DNA from: Plasmodium coatneyi
Taxonomy: Eukaryota; Apicomplexa; Aconoidasida; Haemosporida; Plasmodiidae
Length of the DNA stretch: 64,000 bases
Assembly: GCF_001680005.1 (NCBI RefSeq)
Contig: NC_033564.1
Location: 2,170,001 to 2,234,000 of the forward strand
Reading direction: 5' to 3'
Position numbers and translations under genes: made by a program. The notes beneath the pieces are model-generated. The model had not been told where the DNA came from. It made no database searches and was given only the letters and a program-made list of their open reading frames with translations. Of this stretch, positions 33,591 through 43,415 are shown piece by piece. Each line of letters opens with the position of its first letter. The first letter of the stretch is position 1.

Positions 33591-34543
33591 GTCACGCAAC
33601 ATATTGTGCAGCTTTAGGAAGTGAAAAAGGTCCACCAAGGTTGGCGAAGCATTTGTGACGGTGGTGGTGGGTGACAACGCGGGGGAAGACCACATGTTTC
33701 GAGGTTCATATAATTTTTTTCCTTCCCCTTTTTTTGCATTTTTCACTTATTATTTTTTAAACGCTTCACATATGGAGTCACAAAGCTGTGGTGGGCTCCT
33801 TCCGATTGGGTAACACGAAGGGTTATCATTGAGTTATTTCCCGCCTGCAACAGCGGGGGGCATTTCACACACCTCTGGATAGTACGCGAATGTATGTACA
33901 TTGGTAGGAGGTACACACAGGGGGGGGACCTCGTCTGTAGGAATTTATGTCCCTTGGCCATCCCCGTTTAACATGTTACTCCGTTTTTCCTTTTTTTTAC
34001 GATGTTTGCCGTTCTTTTTATTACACATGTGAGTGCCTCTGACAGTTCTTTTCTTCCCCCAACTTGTTCCTATGCTGAAACCCGTGGTAAATGAGCTCTG
34101 ATTTGGCTCATGCAGTTTGCAATTTCGCGTTCCACCCGAAGGGGGTTGACTTCATTGCGGTTTCAGGCACAACAACGTACATGTGAAACCGCCTTTAGTG
34201 GAAAAAAAATTAAATTCCTTCGTAAATTATAAATCCGAGTGTGTGCGTTAAAAGGGGGAGGAATAACCCTCAGGTGGGAAGAACTTTAACGGAAAGGAAG
34301 AAATGACAGAATTAAGTCAAATAACAAAAAAAAAAAGGGACTTTCTGTAGATGTACTACAAGAGGAGCTGCAAAAGCGTGTTCTCCATTTTGTGACGTAG
34401 TATAGGGGGCAGACTGTTTGTTCCTTTTTTTTTCTCTCTTTGCGGAGAATACATTTGGAGTAGGCGAAGAAAGGGAGAACCCCCTGTCGGGGAAGCGGCA
34501 GTATATTAACTTGGCAGTCTCGCTTTGCAGTTCTGGCAGCGGT
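33591..34543. other. Intergenic spacer
   Basis: Between two + strand genes, and the probable promoter of the hydrolase. Only short A/T runs and fortuitous frames were seen. Confidence 0.5.
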
Positions 34544-35824
34544 ATGCCTTTACCACTTGCGCGAACTATTTTTGCGCTTTTGTACGTAGTGAACCTTTGC
34601 AGGTGCTTCTTCCCTAATTCCGGAGGGGAATCCACAGGAACCCACAGACAGGGCGTACACCCAAGTGAAGGCGAAAAGCAAATGCGAAGTGTTCTGAGGA
34701 AGGGAAACATCACACATCTGTGTAACAAAATAAAATGTGCAAATTATATGCAATGGTATGAAGGTAGTAGAAGGCGAATAAGCAGTGCCACGGGGAGCAT
34801 TGGAAAAAGGAGTCCACCTAGTAGCCGCCTCTTCAGCTCATTCGAAACAAAAATACCCGGAAGTTCAGTAGAACAAGTAATCGACGGAATAGCACTGACC
34901 GTTTATGATAATACAAATATATTCAAGGAGGAGACCAGTAGCACCCCAATAGTGTTAATTCACGGGTGCTATGGAAGCAAAAATAATTTTCGTGTTTTTA
35001 GCAAAAGCTTAAAAAGCAATAAAATTGTAACCCTGGACTTACGAAACCATGGCAACTCAAAACATACAGATAGTATGAAATATGAAGAAATGGAAAGTGA
35101 TGTGAAAAAAGTTTTGGATGAGCTTCACATTAGGAAATGCTGTTTAGTTGGTTTCAGTTTAGGTGGGAAGGTATCCATGTACTGTGCGCTAAAAAACCAG
35201 TCTCTTTTTTCTCACCTAGTGGTGATGGACATCCTTCCCTTTGATTATAATGAAAAGAAATACCATGTGAAGCTTCCCTACAATATTAGCCATATGACAA
35301 AAATCCTTTTTAATATTAAGACAAAGCTGCGTCCGAGGAGTAAGGCCCAGTTTGTGGCCCACCTCCGAGCACAGGTCCCTGACATATCCAGCTCCTTCGA
35401 GCAGTTCATCTGCTCGTCGCTCAGGGAGGAAAAGGCAAAAGTGGGAAAAGCAGCTGGAGTGGTGGATAAGCCCATAGGTGGGACGGACTTCGTCGGTGCT
35501 GCGGACGCGATTGGCTGTTCGGAGGATCCTCCCGCTGAACAGCAAAACCTCGTGTGGAAAATTAACGTCGACACCATATTCAAAGAACTCCCCCACATTC
35601 TTAGCTTCCCACTAGATCACCAACAGTACAAGTATCACAACCCCTGCAGTTTCATAATCGGCACGAAGTCAGATTTAGTCTATACCATGCCGCAGTACGA
35701 ATCCATTATACAGAATTACTTTCCCTCCAGCGAGAAATTTATTTTGCCTGACGCGACTCATACGGTTTATATTGACAATGCGAAGGAGTGTGCCGATATT
35801 GTTAATAGGACATTGCGTTTGTGA
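34544..35824 (+). CDS. Alpha/beta hydrolase, ABHD11-like, putative organellar
   Basis: The first ATG (34544) gives 426 aa. Core motifs in order: VLIHGCYGSKNNFRVF (oxyanion-hole HG), LDLRNHGNSKH, the nucleophile elbow GFSLGG (Ser205), an acid in TKSDLVY (Asp377), and ATHTVYID (His406). This is a complete Ser-Asp-His triad. D-x-R-N-H-G-x-S and the elbow GFSLGGK are typical of the ABHD11/YbfF esterase group. Human ABHD11 is mitochondrial. The N-terminal 110 residues look like targeting sequence: a hydrophobic start (ARTIFALLYVVNLCRC), then a Ser/Arg-rich, acid-poor stretch (RRRISSATGSIGKRS ... RLFSSFE). That is compatible with a bipartite apicoplast leader or with mitochondrial import from an internal Met. 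A low-complexity insert of about 45 residues lies near residues 300-340. Substrate unknown. Confidence 0.85.
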   Translation: MPLPLARTIFALLYVVNLCRCFFPNSGGESTGTHRQGVHPSEGEKQMRSVLRKGNITHLCNKIKCANYMQWYEGSRRRISSATGSIGKRSPPSSRLFSSFETKIPGSSVEQVIDGIALTVYDNTNIFKEETSSTPIVLIHGCYGSKNNFRVFSKSLKSNKIVTLDLRNHGNSKHTDSMKYEEMESDVKKVLDELHIRKCCLVGFSLGGKVSMYCALKNQSLFSHLVVMDILPFDYNEKKYHVKLPYNISHMTKILFNIKTKLRPRSKAQFVAHLRAQVPDISSSFEQFICSSLREEKAKVGKAAGVVDKPIGGTDFVGAADAIGCSEDPPAEQQNLVWKINVDTIFKELPHILSFPLDHQQYKYHNPCSFIIGTKSDLVYTMPQYESIIQNYFPSSEKFILPDATHTVYIDNAKECADIVNRTLRL

Positions 35825-36903
35825 TTTTTTTTTCTCTCTTTTTTTTTTTTTTTTTTTCCGCTTTATTGTGTTGGTTTCCCCCTCTTGCGGTAATTACACA
35901 TGGTAGGTTTTCCATCATCGGGGGAACCACCCGTTTAGCGATCACCCCATTCGTGCGAATAGGGCGTACACATCGATGTTGTGATTTGAACGGAGCTCTG
36001 CAGGTATCGTTTTATTATTATTATTTTTTTTTTTTTTCCAAGTTTGTAAATATGTATTCGTCCTTGGACGGGTGCAAATCTCGTCCGCCATAACACAACA
36101 GGGGGGTTACCCTTCGGATGAACGGCCTATATCTGTTCTTTACGGTGACAACAAGGGGAGTGTTAAAATATGCGCAACTCAGTCTTTATAAAGCTCACTT
36201 TATTGAAGATTTTAAGTTTTTACCTTAAAAAAAATGGCAACATGGTGACGTGAAATGACTGAAGGGTTGCATGTACAATGGGAGGCGGGGCAATGCGTCC
36301 CCACGACAACACAGAACAACAAAAAGGGCGCACCGAGGAGGCGTGCCCAAGAACAACTTGTGCGGGGGAACAAATGATTAGGCGAATACGTATGCAAGTA
36401 AATCCGTGCACAGAAGCATTACTGTGCAGATGAGTAAATACATACTTGCACATACTCACACGAAACAACGCAAATGGGTGAACAAGGAAACACTCATGTA
36501 TGTAAAAAGGGGGGTAAATGGAAATGCAAATAAATATATATATGTATGTGTATCTTTGCATGCCGGAATGGCTGCTCTTTGCCGGGTTCCGCGCTAGCCG
36601 GCACGCCCAGCTACATAGACACTGACGCAGGGGAGGGTTACAACAGAGTCAGTCACTCTTTTCTTCGTAAAAACAAAGGAAGCATTTTCCTGCTTAGTGA
36701 AATGGAGAGGGGGGTACCGTTCGGCGTGGTTGCTTTTCCACCTGGAAGAGTATTCCGTTTTTCTTTTTCCACCAGGTTGATATGCACAAGTTAGCCTATA
36801 CACCAGTTCATATACTTCCACTGCTTTATGTACCAACTCTATATGGCAATAAAAAAAAAAAAATAACCGTGCCTTCCCCCTGACATGCACCTGCCGCGGC
36901 TCG
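35825..36903. other. Convergent intergenic spacer, hydrolase and AP2-O
   Basis: 3' flanks of the hydrolase (+) and AP2-O (-). Contains T runs near 35840-35858 and 36020-36038 and an A run at 36850-36863. No gene was seen. Confidence 0.5.
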
Positions 36904-39900
36904 CTAGATATTCCCAAGAAGTACGTTATTGTTCTCACTTACAATGGAGCTGTTAAAGGTGAGGTTGTTATGGACACCGTTACTCCCCTCCGCGTCCTTA
37001 TTCTTGCGGCAATTCTTCCCAAATATTGTTTGGCCTTTAACTTTGGAAAGTCTAACTTTGATTGCCCAGAATTTAGACTTATAAAAACCATGTGTCTTTG
37101 CAGAGAAGGATTTATAGTAACGCTTGCCGTTGTCGTACCAGGAGGCAATCCAGCTTCTCTTGTCCCAATAAACTCCTGCAACATCACATTTGAGATCATC
37201 GGGGTTCTCCAAGTTAGGCCCTTCTTTATCGGATAACTCTAACAGGTACTCAAATTCGCTTTCATTTTTTATAATTTTGGCATTGGTTCTATTGACCGTT
37301 CCATATTTTTTTATATTTTTTTTTTCCACACTTTTGTTGTTACTGGTTGTATTTCTTTTGCTTCCTTTTTTTCTCTTGGTGGTGTTTGCTGATGTGTTAT
37401 TTGCGTTTAGGGATCCGTCATTGTTTTCATTTTTCACGTATTGCATGAATTCCTTTGCGTTTGGAAATTTGGCCATGGATAGAGGGTCTCCGTTTCGGGG
37501 GTGTGTATCCATACTGCTGTTGTTTATAACGTTGGGGATGCCGTTACTGAAGGGGGTGGCGCTGCGGTGGCCACAGTTGGTATGGTTTGCCCGGTCTGTA
37601 CCATCACCGTGTCCTTTATACTGGGGAAGCGCATTATACAGTTCGACTTTGCCATACGCGTGGAGCAATTCCAGGGCGTCCTTCGAAAGCGCACCAGGTA
37701 AGACTGCGATGTTTGTTTTCATGCCGTTTTTTTCTCTGTCATAAAGGTGGGTACTATCTTGCACGGTGTTGCTATTTCCATGGTTGTACATTTCCCTCTG
37801 GAGAGCATACTCATGTTGTATTTTCCTGCCACCTTTTCCATTTTCACCTTTCGTTTGGATCCTCCTTAAATGATCATCACAAGATGAGTAGACGTGGGCC
37901 AAATCTTTGACGTATTGATTGTTGCTGTTTATGTTATTCATTCCGTATATGGATCTACCGTCTTTGCAATTATTTTTTACATGTGCAGAGAGACCATTTT
38001 CGAAGTTATCCTGGGCAAAGTGGTCATGCCTTTTCATCGGTCCTTCGTTGTGGTTGCTCACCTGGGTAACTGCATACCTGTAGTTGCTATTGCCACTGCT
38101 GTCACTGCTGTTTAGGTCGTTATAAATACTCGGTGGAACAGTTGCAGGGAGAGGAGCAGAAACTTTGTCCACTTGATTATTCTGCGAAAACATTTTCAAA
38201 TTGTTGCTGTTCTGAAATGCACTTTTCAAATCGTACACATTCGGGTTGCCATTACTTTCCCATATGTTCATGGAGTGAGGATAATCCGAGTTCAACTTAC
38301 AACAGAGGTCGTCCAACTTTACGCACACTGTGTAGATTGTGTCGAACCATTGGCTGTATTTATCGTCTGTGAAATCTACGTTACTGCAGGTGTCTACTTC
38401 TTTGGTGTTGTTGCGCATAGTGTGGTTGTTCAGGCCGTTGTTATATGCGCCGTTTACCTCGCACTGATTCCCCAGGGTATCGTTATGTGCACAGCTAATT
38501 AGATTTCGCTGATCGTGGAAATTCATCATGTTTTGCGGGTTTATTTCTTCCTTAAAATTGCGACCATTCATCTGATTGTTTTGGTTGTATAGGACGTGCT
38601 GGTGGTGGTACAGATCGTCACGCGTGCTCTCTTCGTTCGAGTCGTCCACGTGGTGCATGCCGCTAAGCAATTCTCCCACGGATTCGTGCTCACTCAGCTT
38701 GTTCAGGATAATGTCCTTACCAACAGTTCCGATATTGCCACTTTGCATGCATCTCATGGTGGTGTCTAGATTTACATTTTTCACCATGCGATCGCTACTC
38801 ACGTGACCACCGTTTGGCTTATGCATACTACTGATGGCTACCTCTTCGGTAATTTTTTTAAAAATCATTTCTTTGTTCCTTTCCATGGACATGTTACCTT
38901 CTTCGATCACATCATTAACGATCGTATCTTGACTAATTTTTCTCATCACCATTTCGTTGTTCCTATATTCCATGTGGTCGTTTTCATTGTCCTGAATGGT
39001 GGTGTCTTCACTTGTTTTTTTTTTAATTATTTGTCTGGGGATGGTGTCAAGTGGAAGTTCCCTATGAACCGGATTGTTCGTCCTGATTTGCTCATTCAGG
39101 TAATTTTCCAGCTGCTCGACGTTCATGAAGACGGCAGCTCCCTGATCGCTCACGCCGTTTAGGTCGCTTTCACTACGTAGACTAGTTCCGCTCTGATGGG
39201 CGTTTGCCACATCCGCTGTTTTGGGACTTGTCAAAGGAAGCTCCCTTGCCAGGTCATCATCGATAAGTCCATTCGTTCCATAGGATAGGTGTCCCATAAG
39301 CTCTTCTCCTTGGTCCTCTGATCCTAATGTGCACATGTCTACGTGATCATTTATGGTGGCGCCGTTTTTTAGATTTTTCATAGGGGGATCCTTCTGCAAG
39401 TTGTTCTCTCCTACCGGTTCGACACTGCTGCGGTGGTTTGTGGAAAAGGTGTTTGTCCCTTGGTCTATGGCGAAAGGTTGGGTGTCGGATGGGAACTGCT
39501 TCGAGTTTTGCCTCTGCATCTGCTTATTGCTCAGGCCCTGGTTCAGGTTTCCCAGCGGCACCTCGTTGAAGCTCATGCTGCTTATATCGGGGGAAGAACT
39601 GCCTGCGGGGTTTGGCGCGTGCGCGGTTTCCTCCATCGGTGTGTGAAGTGCGACTTGCGTGGTTTCCACTCTTGGTGTGCCTTTTTGACCTTTGGAATTT
39701 TTCTCACTGGACGCGATTTTTTCGCTTTTAAAGTTTTCCGCCCTTTTTTCACACTTTCCACTTATTTCACGCTGTACACCTACTTCGTGTTCCACAGCTA
39801 TTTCCTGTTCTACACCTATTTTGGGCTCTGTTTTATTTTCTATTTCAAGGTTGCTTACAATTGTATGGCTGCTTAATTTTTTTTCATTTGCGCTTCTACT

Positions 39901-41847
39901 TATGTTTGTTTCATCTTTTCCATCTTTTCCGTTTTTTTCCCCCCTCGGCAATTCCCCTTCAGCGTTACACACATCGAAATGTGTCCATTGCAATTTTTTC
40001 ACTGGTGCATGCGCATGTGTGACCTCATCCGGTGGGGATATTCCACTTTCTGCATGCGTTTCTGGAGGAATAGCGTCCATTTTGGAATACACCGAGGTAG
40101 GCATTATGTTAGCATTTCCTATTCTTGCCAGGTCGTGAATTTCATCACATGTATTTTCTGGTGCGTTAGGAGTAGTACACACGTTCGGTGGGGCGTTTGC
40201 ATGCACGATCCCGTTTGGTGGAAGGGCAATATCGCATGGCTGTAAAACATCGCTTGGTGTTTCCCTTCCTGTAGTGGCTTGCTCACGGGGCACACCTTCC
40301 GTTGCGTGTGCAGCTATCAATTCGCTAGATGGCATGGGTGCGCATGCATTTATATTTGGCTTGTTGGCCCCTACCACATCGACCTTTACCGCATTAAACC
40401 CTAGTGCATCGCACGGGGGACTACTCATTTTACTTCCCTCAAATTCGTTAGCATCACAGTTTTCACCCCCCTGGTGGTTACACATTAAGGCATTATTAAC
40501 GGGGCTAGAAAAATTAATTTTTTTTTTGGCGTTACTTAAAAGGGAATCATCGCCTACCTCTGTAATGTCTCTTTTTTTTTTGTATTCATTTTGGGTTATT
40601 TCACGATTGGCCCATTTTTGACTATTCACTTCGATTTGGTTCGCAGCTCCTTCGCTGCTTCCCATGCTGTCACTACTTCTACTGGCATCAGTGCCTAGAC
40701 TACCACAATTTATTGCCTCATCGGAGGGGGCGCTAACTCTTGGCCCATTTTCCTTCTCTATCACCTCGTCATTATTCTTATATTTTCCATTTTGCTTCTC
40801 CTGTATGTTAAAATTTTCCTCTTTTTTTTTTTCCTCCTCGGCTGATGCGATTGTTAATTTGTTCGCGATCCCATCATTCGAGTTATTTTCAGAAGAGGGT
40901 CTGACTTCCTCGCCTTCTCCGTGTGTTTGCTTGGAGTTACTGCTGAATGTATTTACCTGAGCAGGTTCGTACTGATTATCCGAACTGATCAGTACGTTTG
41001 GCTCCTCCTGAATGGGCGATAAAATTTCCCTATCAGCATCGCAGTAATCACCACGTGGGTCCTCCCCTGGGAACGCTTCACCTTCGATAGGTACATTCCT
41101 CATACATTCCACCTCTACTGCTTCCCTCTCTCGTTGTCCAAAAAGTGTATAATCATTGACATCGTTCGAATGACTTCTTTCTGAATGGTCATTTTCTCCC
41201 CACGCGGGTTGAGTAATTTCCTTTGTTATTTTGCTATGCTCTTCTTGGGGGGTCCATTTGACACATCCATCCGCTTGCTCCTCTTCGATTTGTCCGACGT
41301 GCAAATTGTTTTTGTTCACTTCGAAGGGTTGCTTGTCTTCCACGGGGGGTGCGGCTTCGCCCTGGTTAGCTCCGCGATCATTTGTGTGGTTACCCGGGTG
41401 GTCATTCATAGGTCCACTTTGGTAGTCATTTGATTGATCACTTCCTCCCGCAAGGGTACCTGCGTCACCCTGATCTCGTTCAACATTTTGGGGAGGGACT
41501 TCCATCCCTCTCAACGCCGAGTTCGACAAAGTATTGACACACGAGTCGTGCCCCTCAAGGCGAATGTCATTGTTTGCACTCACTTGTTCACACATGTGTC
41601 CTTCCTTTACCAGGCTAACATTCGAGTTGGTAGATTCTTCCGCAGATCCGTGTTCACTGGTTTGCATATATGAACTAGCCGCTTCCCCCAGATTAGTAAC
41701 CTCACTGTAACATCCCAATGTCTGCAGCTCTTTCATTTTGCATTCATATGTAGGGTCTCCGGCTGGTAGATCCTTCTTAGTGTCCTTCATATTTCCTTGG
41801 TCTCCCTCACCTTCTATGCCATTGGTCCAGTTAGATAAGTTACTCAT
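36904..41847 (-). CDS. AP2-O: ApiAP2 transcription factor AP2-O
   Basis: Single exon, 1647 aa, starting MSNLSNW. One AP2 DNA-binding domain sits at the extreme C-terminus, residues about 1558-1611 (GVYWDKRSWIASWYDNGKRY, KSFSAKTHGFYKSKFWAIK), with the usual three strands and one amphipathic helix. The other 1550 residues are mostly acidic, Asn/Glu-rich low complexity. A more ordered helical stretch lies around KYSQWFDTIYTVCVKLDDLC (near DNA 38300-38370), and five-fold degenerate repeats at DNA 38660-39060 (see findings). Size, single C-terminal AP2 domain and gene neighbourhood (next to DnaJ, RPAC1, eIF1A) match AP2-O, known as the master activator of ookinete genes in the mosquito. In rodent malaria its transcript is stored translationally repressed in female gametocytes. 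The upstream intergenic region is 5.1 kb, shared with the DnaJ gene. Orthology is by domain layout and synteny recalled from P. falciparum. Confidence 0.9.
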   Translation of the reverse strand: MSNLSNWTNGIEGEGDQGNMKDTKKDLPAGDPTYECKMKELQTLGCYSEVTNLGEAASSYMQTSEHGSAEESTNSNVSLVKEGHMCEQVSANNDIRLEGHDSCVNTLSNSALRGMEVPPQNVERDQGDAGTLAGGSDQSNDYQSGPMNDHPGNHTNDRGANQGEAAPPVEDKQPFEVNKNNLHVGQIEEEQADGCVKWTPQEEHSKITKEITQPAWGENDHSERSHSNDVNDYTLFGQREREAVEVECMRNVPIEGEAFPGEDPRGDYCDADREILSPIQEEPNVLISSDNQYEPAQVNTFSSNSKQTHGEGEEVRPSSENNSNDGIANKLTIASAEEEKKKEENFNIQEKQNGKYKNNDEVIEKENGPRVSAPSDEAINCGSLGTDASRSSDSMGSSEGAANQIEVNSQKWANREITQNEYKKKRDITEVGDDSLLSNAKKKINFSSPVNNALMCNHQGGENCDANEFEGSKMSSPPCDALGFNAVKVDVVGANKPNINACAPMPSSELIAAHATEGVPREQATTGRETPSDVLQPCDIALPPNGIVHANAPPNVCTTPNAPENTCDEIHDLARIGNANIMPTSVYSKMDAIPPETHAESGISPPDEVTHAHAPVKKLQWTHFDVCNAEGELPRGEKNGKDGKDETNISRSANEKKLSSHTIVSNLEIENKTEPKIGVEQEIAVEHEVGVQREISGKCEKRAENFKSEKIASSEKNSKGQKGTPRVETTQVALHTPMEETAHAPNPAGSSSPDISSMSFNEVPLGNLNQGLSNKQMQRQNSKQFPSDTQPFAIDQGTNTFSTNHRSSVEPVGENNLQKDPPMKNLKNGATINDHVDMCTLGSEDQGEELMGHLSYGTNGLIDDDLARELPLTSPKTADVANAHQSGTSLRSESDLNGVSDQGAAVFMNVEQLENYLNEQIRTNNPVHRELPLDTIPRQIIKKKTSEDTTIQDNENDHMEYRNNEMVMRKISQDTIVNDVIEEGNMSMERNKEMIFKKITEEVAISSMHKPNGGHVSSDRMVKNVNLDTTMRCMQSGNIGTVGKDIILNKLSEHESVGELLSGMHHVDDSNEESTRDDLYHHQHVLYNQNNQMNGRNFKEEINPQNMMNFHDQRNLISCAHNDTLGNQCEVNGAYNNGLNNHTMRNNTKEVDTCSNVDFTDDKYSQWFDTIYTVCVKLDDLCCKLNSDYPHSMNIWESNGNPNVYDLKSAFQNSNNLKMFSQNNQVDKVSAPLPATVPPSIYNDLNSSDSSGNSNYRYAVTQVSNHNEGPMKRHDHFAQDNFENGLSAHVKNNCKDGRSIYGMNNINSNNQYVKDLAHVYSSCDDHLRRIQTKGENGKGGRKIQHEYALQREMYNHGNSNTVQDSTHLYDREKNGMKTNIAVLPGALSKDALELLHAYGKVELYNALPQYKGHGDGTDRANHTNCGHRSATPFSNGIPNVINNSSMDTHPRNGDPLSMAKFPNAKEFMQYVKNENNDGSLNANNTSANTTKRKKGSKRNTTSNNKSVEKKNIKKYGTVNRTNAKIIKNESEFEYLLELSDKEGPNLENPDDLKCDVAGVYWDKRSWIASWYDNGKRYYKSFSAKTHGFYKSKFWAIKVRLSKVKGQTIFGKNCRKNKDAEGSNGVHNNLTFNSSIVSENNNVLLGNI

Positions 41848-42908
41848 TTTAGTTAATATCGGTGTGTACGCTCAGTGGGTCCTCCTTCGTAGTGTCACAC
41901 ATGAGACTTAATCGGAGGAGACACGTAAAAGTTAAGTGACGGGATGGTAGTAATTTTACAATGATACCTCGTACGTTATTTCGTTGTCTTCTTTGGTTCA
42001 CCTATTCGAAGGGGCGTTTCTGCAGTGCTGCACATGTATCTTCCTGTATGTATGTGTTCCTGCGTGTTCCTGCGTGTGCGTACTTGTCGTCTCCACGCGG
42101 ATGCCGACGTGAGTCGTCCTTTGGCTCTCCCCTTATTGGTTTTTTACTGTGTGTATTTTTTTATAGATTTTTTTCAACGTATCAATCTTACTCTCCCTCA
42201 ACGAACATACAATTTGCGCCTTCCCAAGTGGTGTGTACAAGTGGGTACCTACAGTGACCGGTTCTGTTGGGATGGTATATTTTCCACTTCACATGTGGAA
42301 GTTATCGAATCGATGATTAGAAGCATAAACTGTGCAACTTGTACAACGAACAGGAAAAAAAAAAAAAAAAAAAAAGATGGCTTGACAAATGCAGGTGCAT
42401 CGAACTATGATTGTCCCCGCTAAAGTAAACCCAGTTCGACACGCGCTTGCATGTGAATAAGTCTATAACGGTCGCCCCTCTCGTGACGATTTTTTATCGT
42501 CTCCCCTTATCGCGCCTTTTGAGAGAAGTTGCTGCAAGGCGTGAATGCTACAATACACACATGCGAATAGGGGTCTCGTGAGGAACGAGGGATACTGTGC
42601 ATGCACATCCGCACGTATGAGAAGATACGCCGTTGTGAGAGTGAACAGGCGCTTTTACAAAAAAAGTTCACACATCAAGGTGTGCACATGTAACTGTCGT
42701 CGTAGTTGTAGGCGCAGGTGTGTGCACATAAACATACACATTCGCACACACATACAAGCACAAGGAAAAATAGTTAATTAAAAAATTGTCCCACAACTTC
42801 TTTTCCTTCAAGAAGAGGTGTGAAAGTTCAACAAACTAATTAGTTTTTTTTTTTTTTTTTCAAATGAGCAAACTTAATTTTTTACAGCTAATTTAATTAA
42901 ACCCGACA

Positions 42909-42911
<3 letters not shown>

Positions 42912-42941
<30 letters not shown>
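42912..42941. repeat. Poly(A) run, 30 bases
   Basis: The longest homopolymer in the window, about 1.1 kb upstream of the AP2-O start, preceded by a T run near 42845-42860. Confidence 0.9.
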
Positions 42942-42944
<3 letters not shown>

Positions 42945-43320
42945 GCAACAAGCTCGATTAATCTATATGGTTCACATGTCATACTTTGCGTGCGCGTAAA
43001 AATAAGAATTATTTTTTCTTTCTTATTTATTTTTAAAATTTAGCAGATCATGCAAATGAAAGAAAAAAAAAGGAGGGGGAGACAGAGAAGAAGAGAAGGA
43101 AAAGATCTATTTTAATTTAATTTGAATTTGACTGTGTTTTTAAATAGCAGCAGTCATGTGGGGAATTACGCGAATGCATACACGTGTGTGTGTGTATATG
43201 TGTATATTCCTACACGTACACGTGCACGGGATGGTTGAAAAATTTACAAATGGGATGCAGGTGTGGGGGCAAATTAACAAATGGAGAATGGCCAAACGCG
43301 TCGACCGGTGCGACAGAGAA

Positions 43321-43415
43321 CAAAGGCGTAAAACAAGGGCGTAAAACAAGGGCGTAAAACAAGGGCATAAAACAAGCGTGTAAAACAAAGGTGTAAAACA
43401 AGAGCGTAGAATAAG
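43321..43415 (+). repeat. 13-base minisatellite (GGGCGTAAAACAA)n
   Basis: About seven tandem units of GGCGTAAAACAAG type. The first copies are nearly perfect and the last ones decay (GTGTAAAACAAAG, GCGTAGAATAAGG). It lies in the AP2-O upstream region, with no coding frame of interest. Confidence 0.9.

Noticed and set aside
36969..41700. Several + strand open frames opposite AP2-O
   Set aside because: Shadow frames of a long minus-strand coding region with an AP2 domain.
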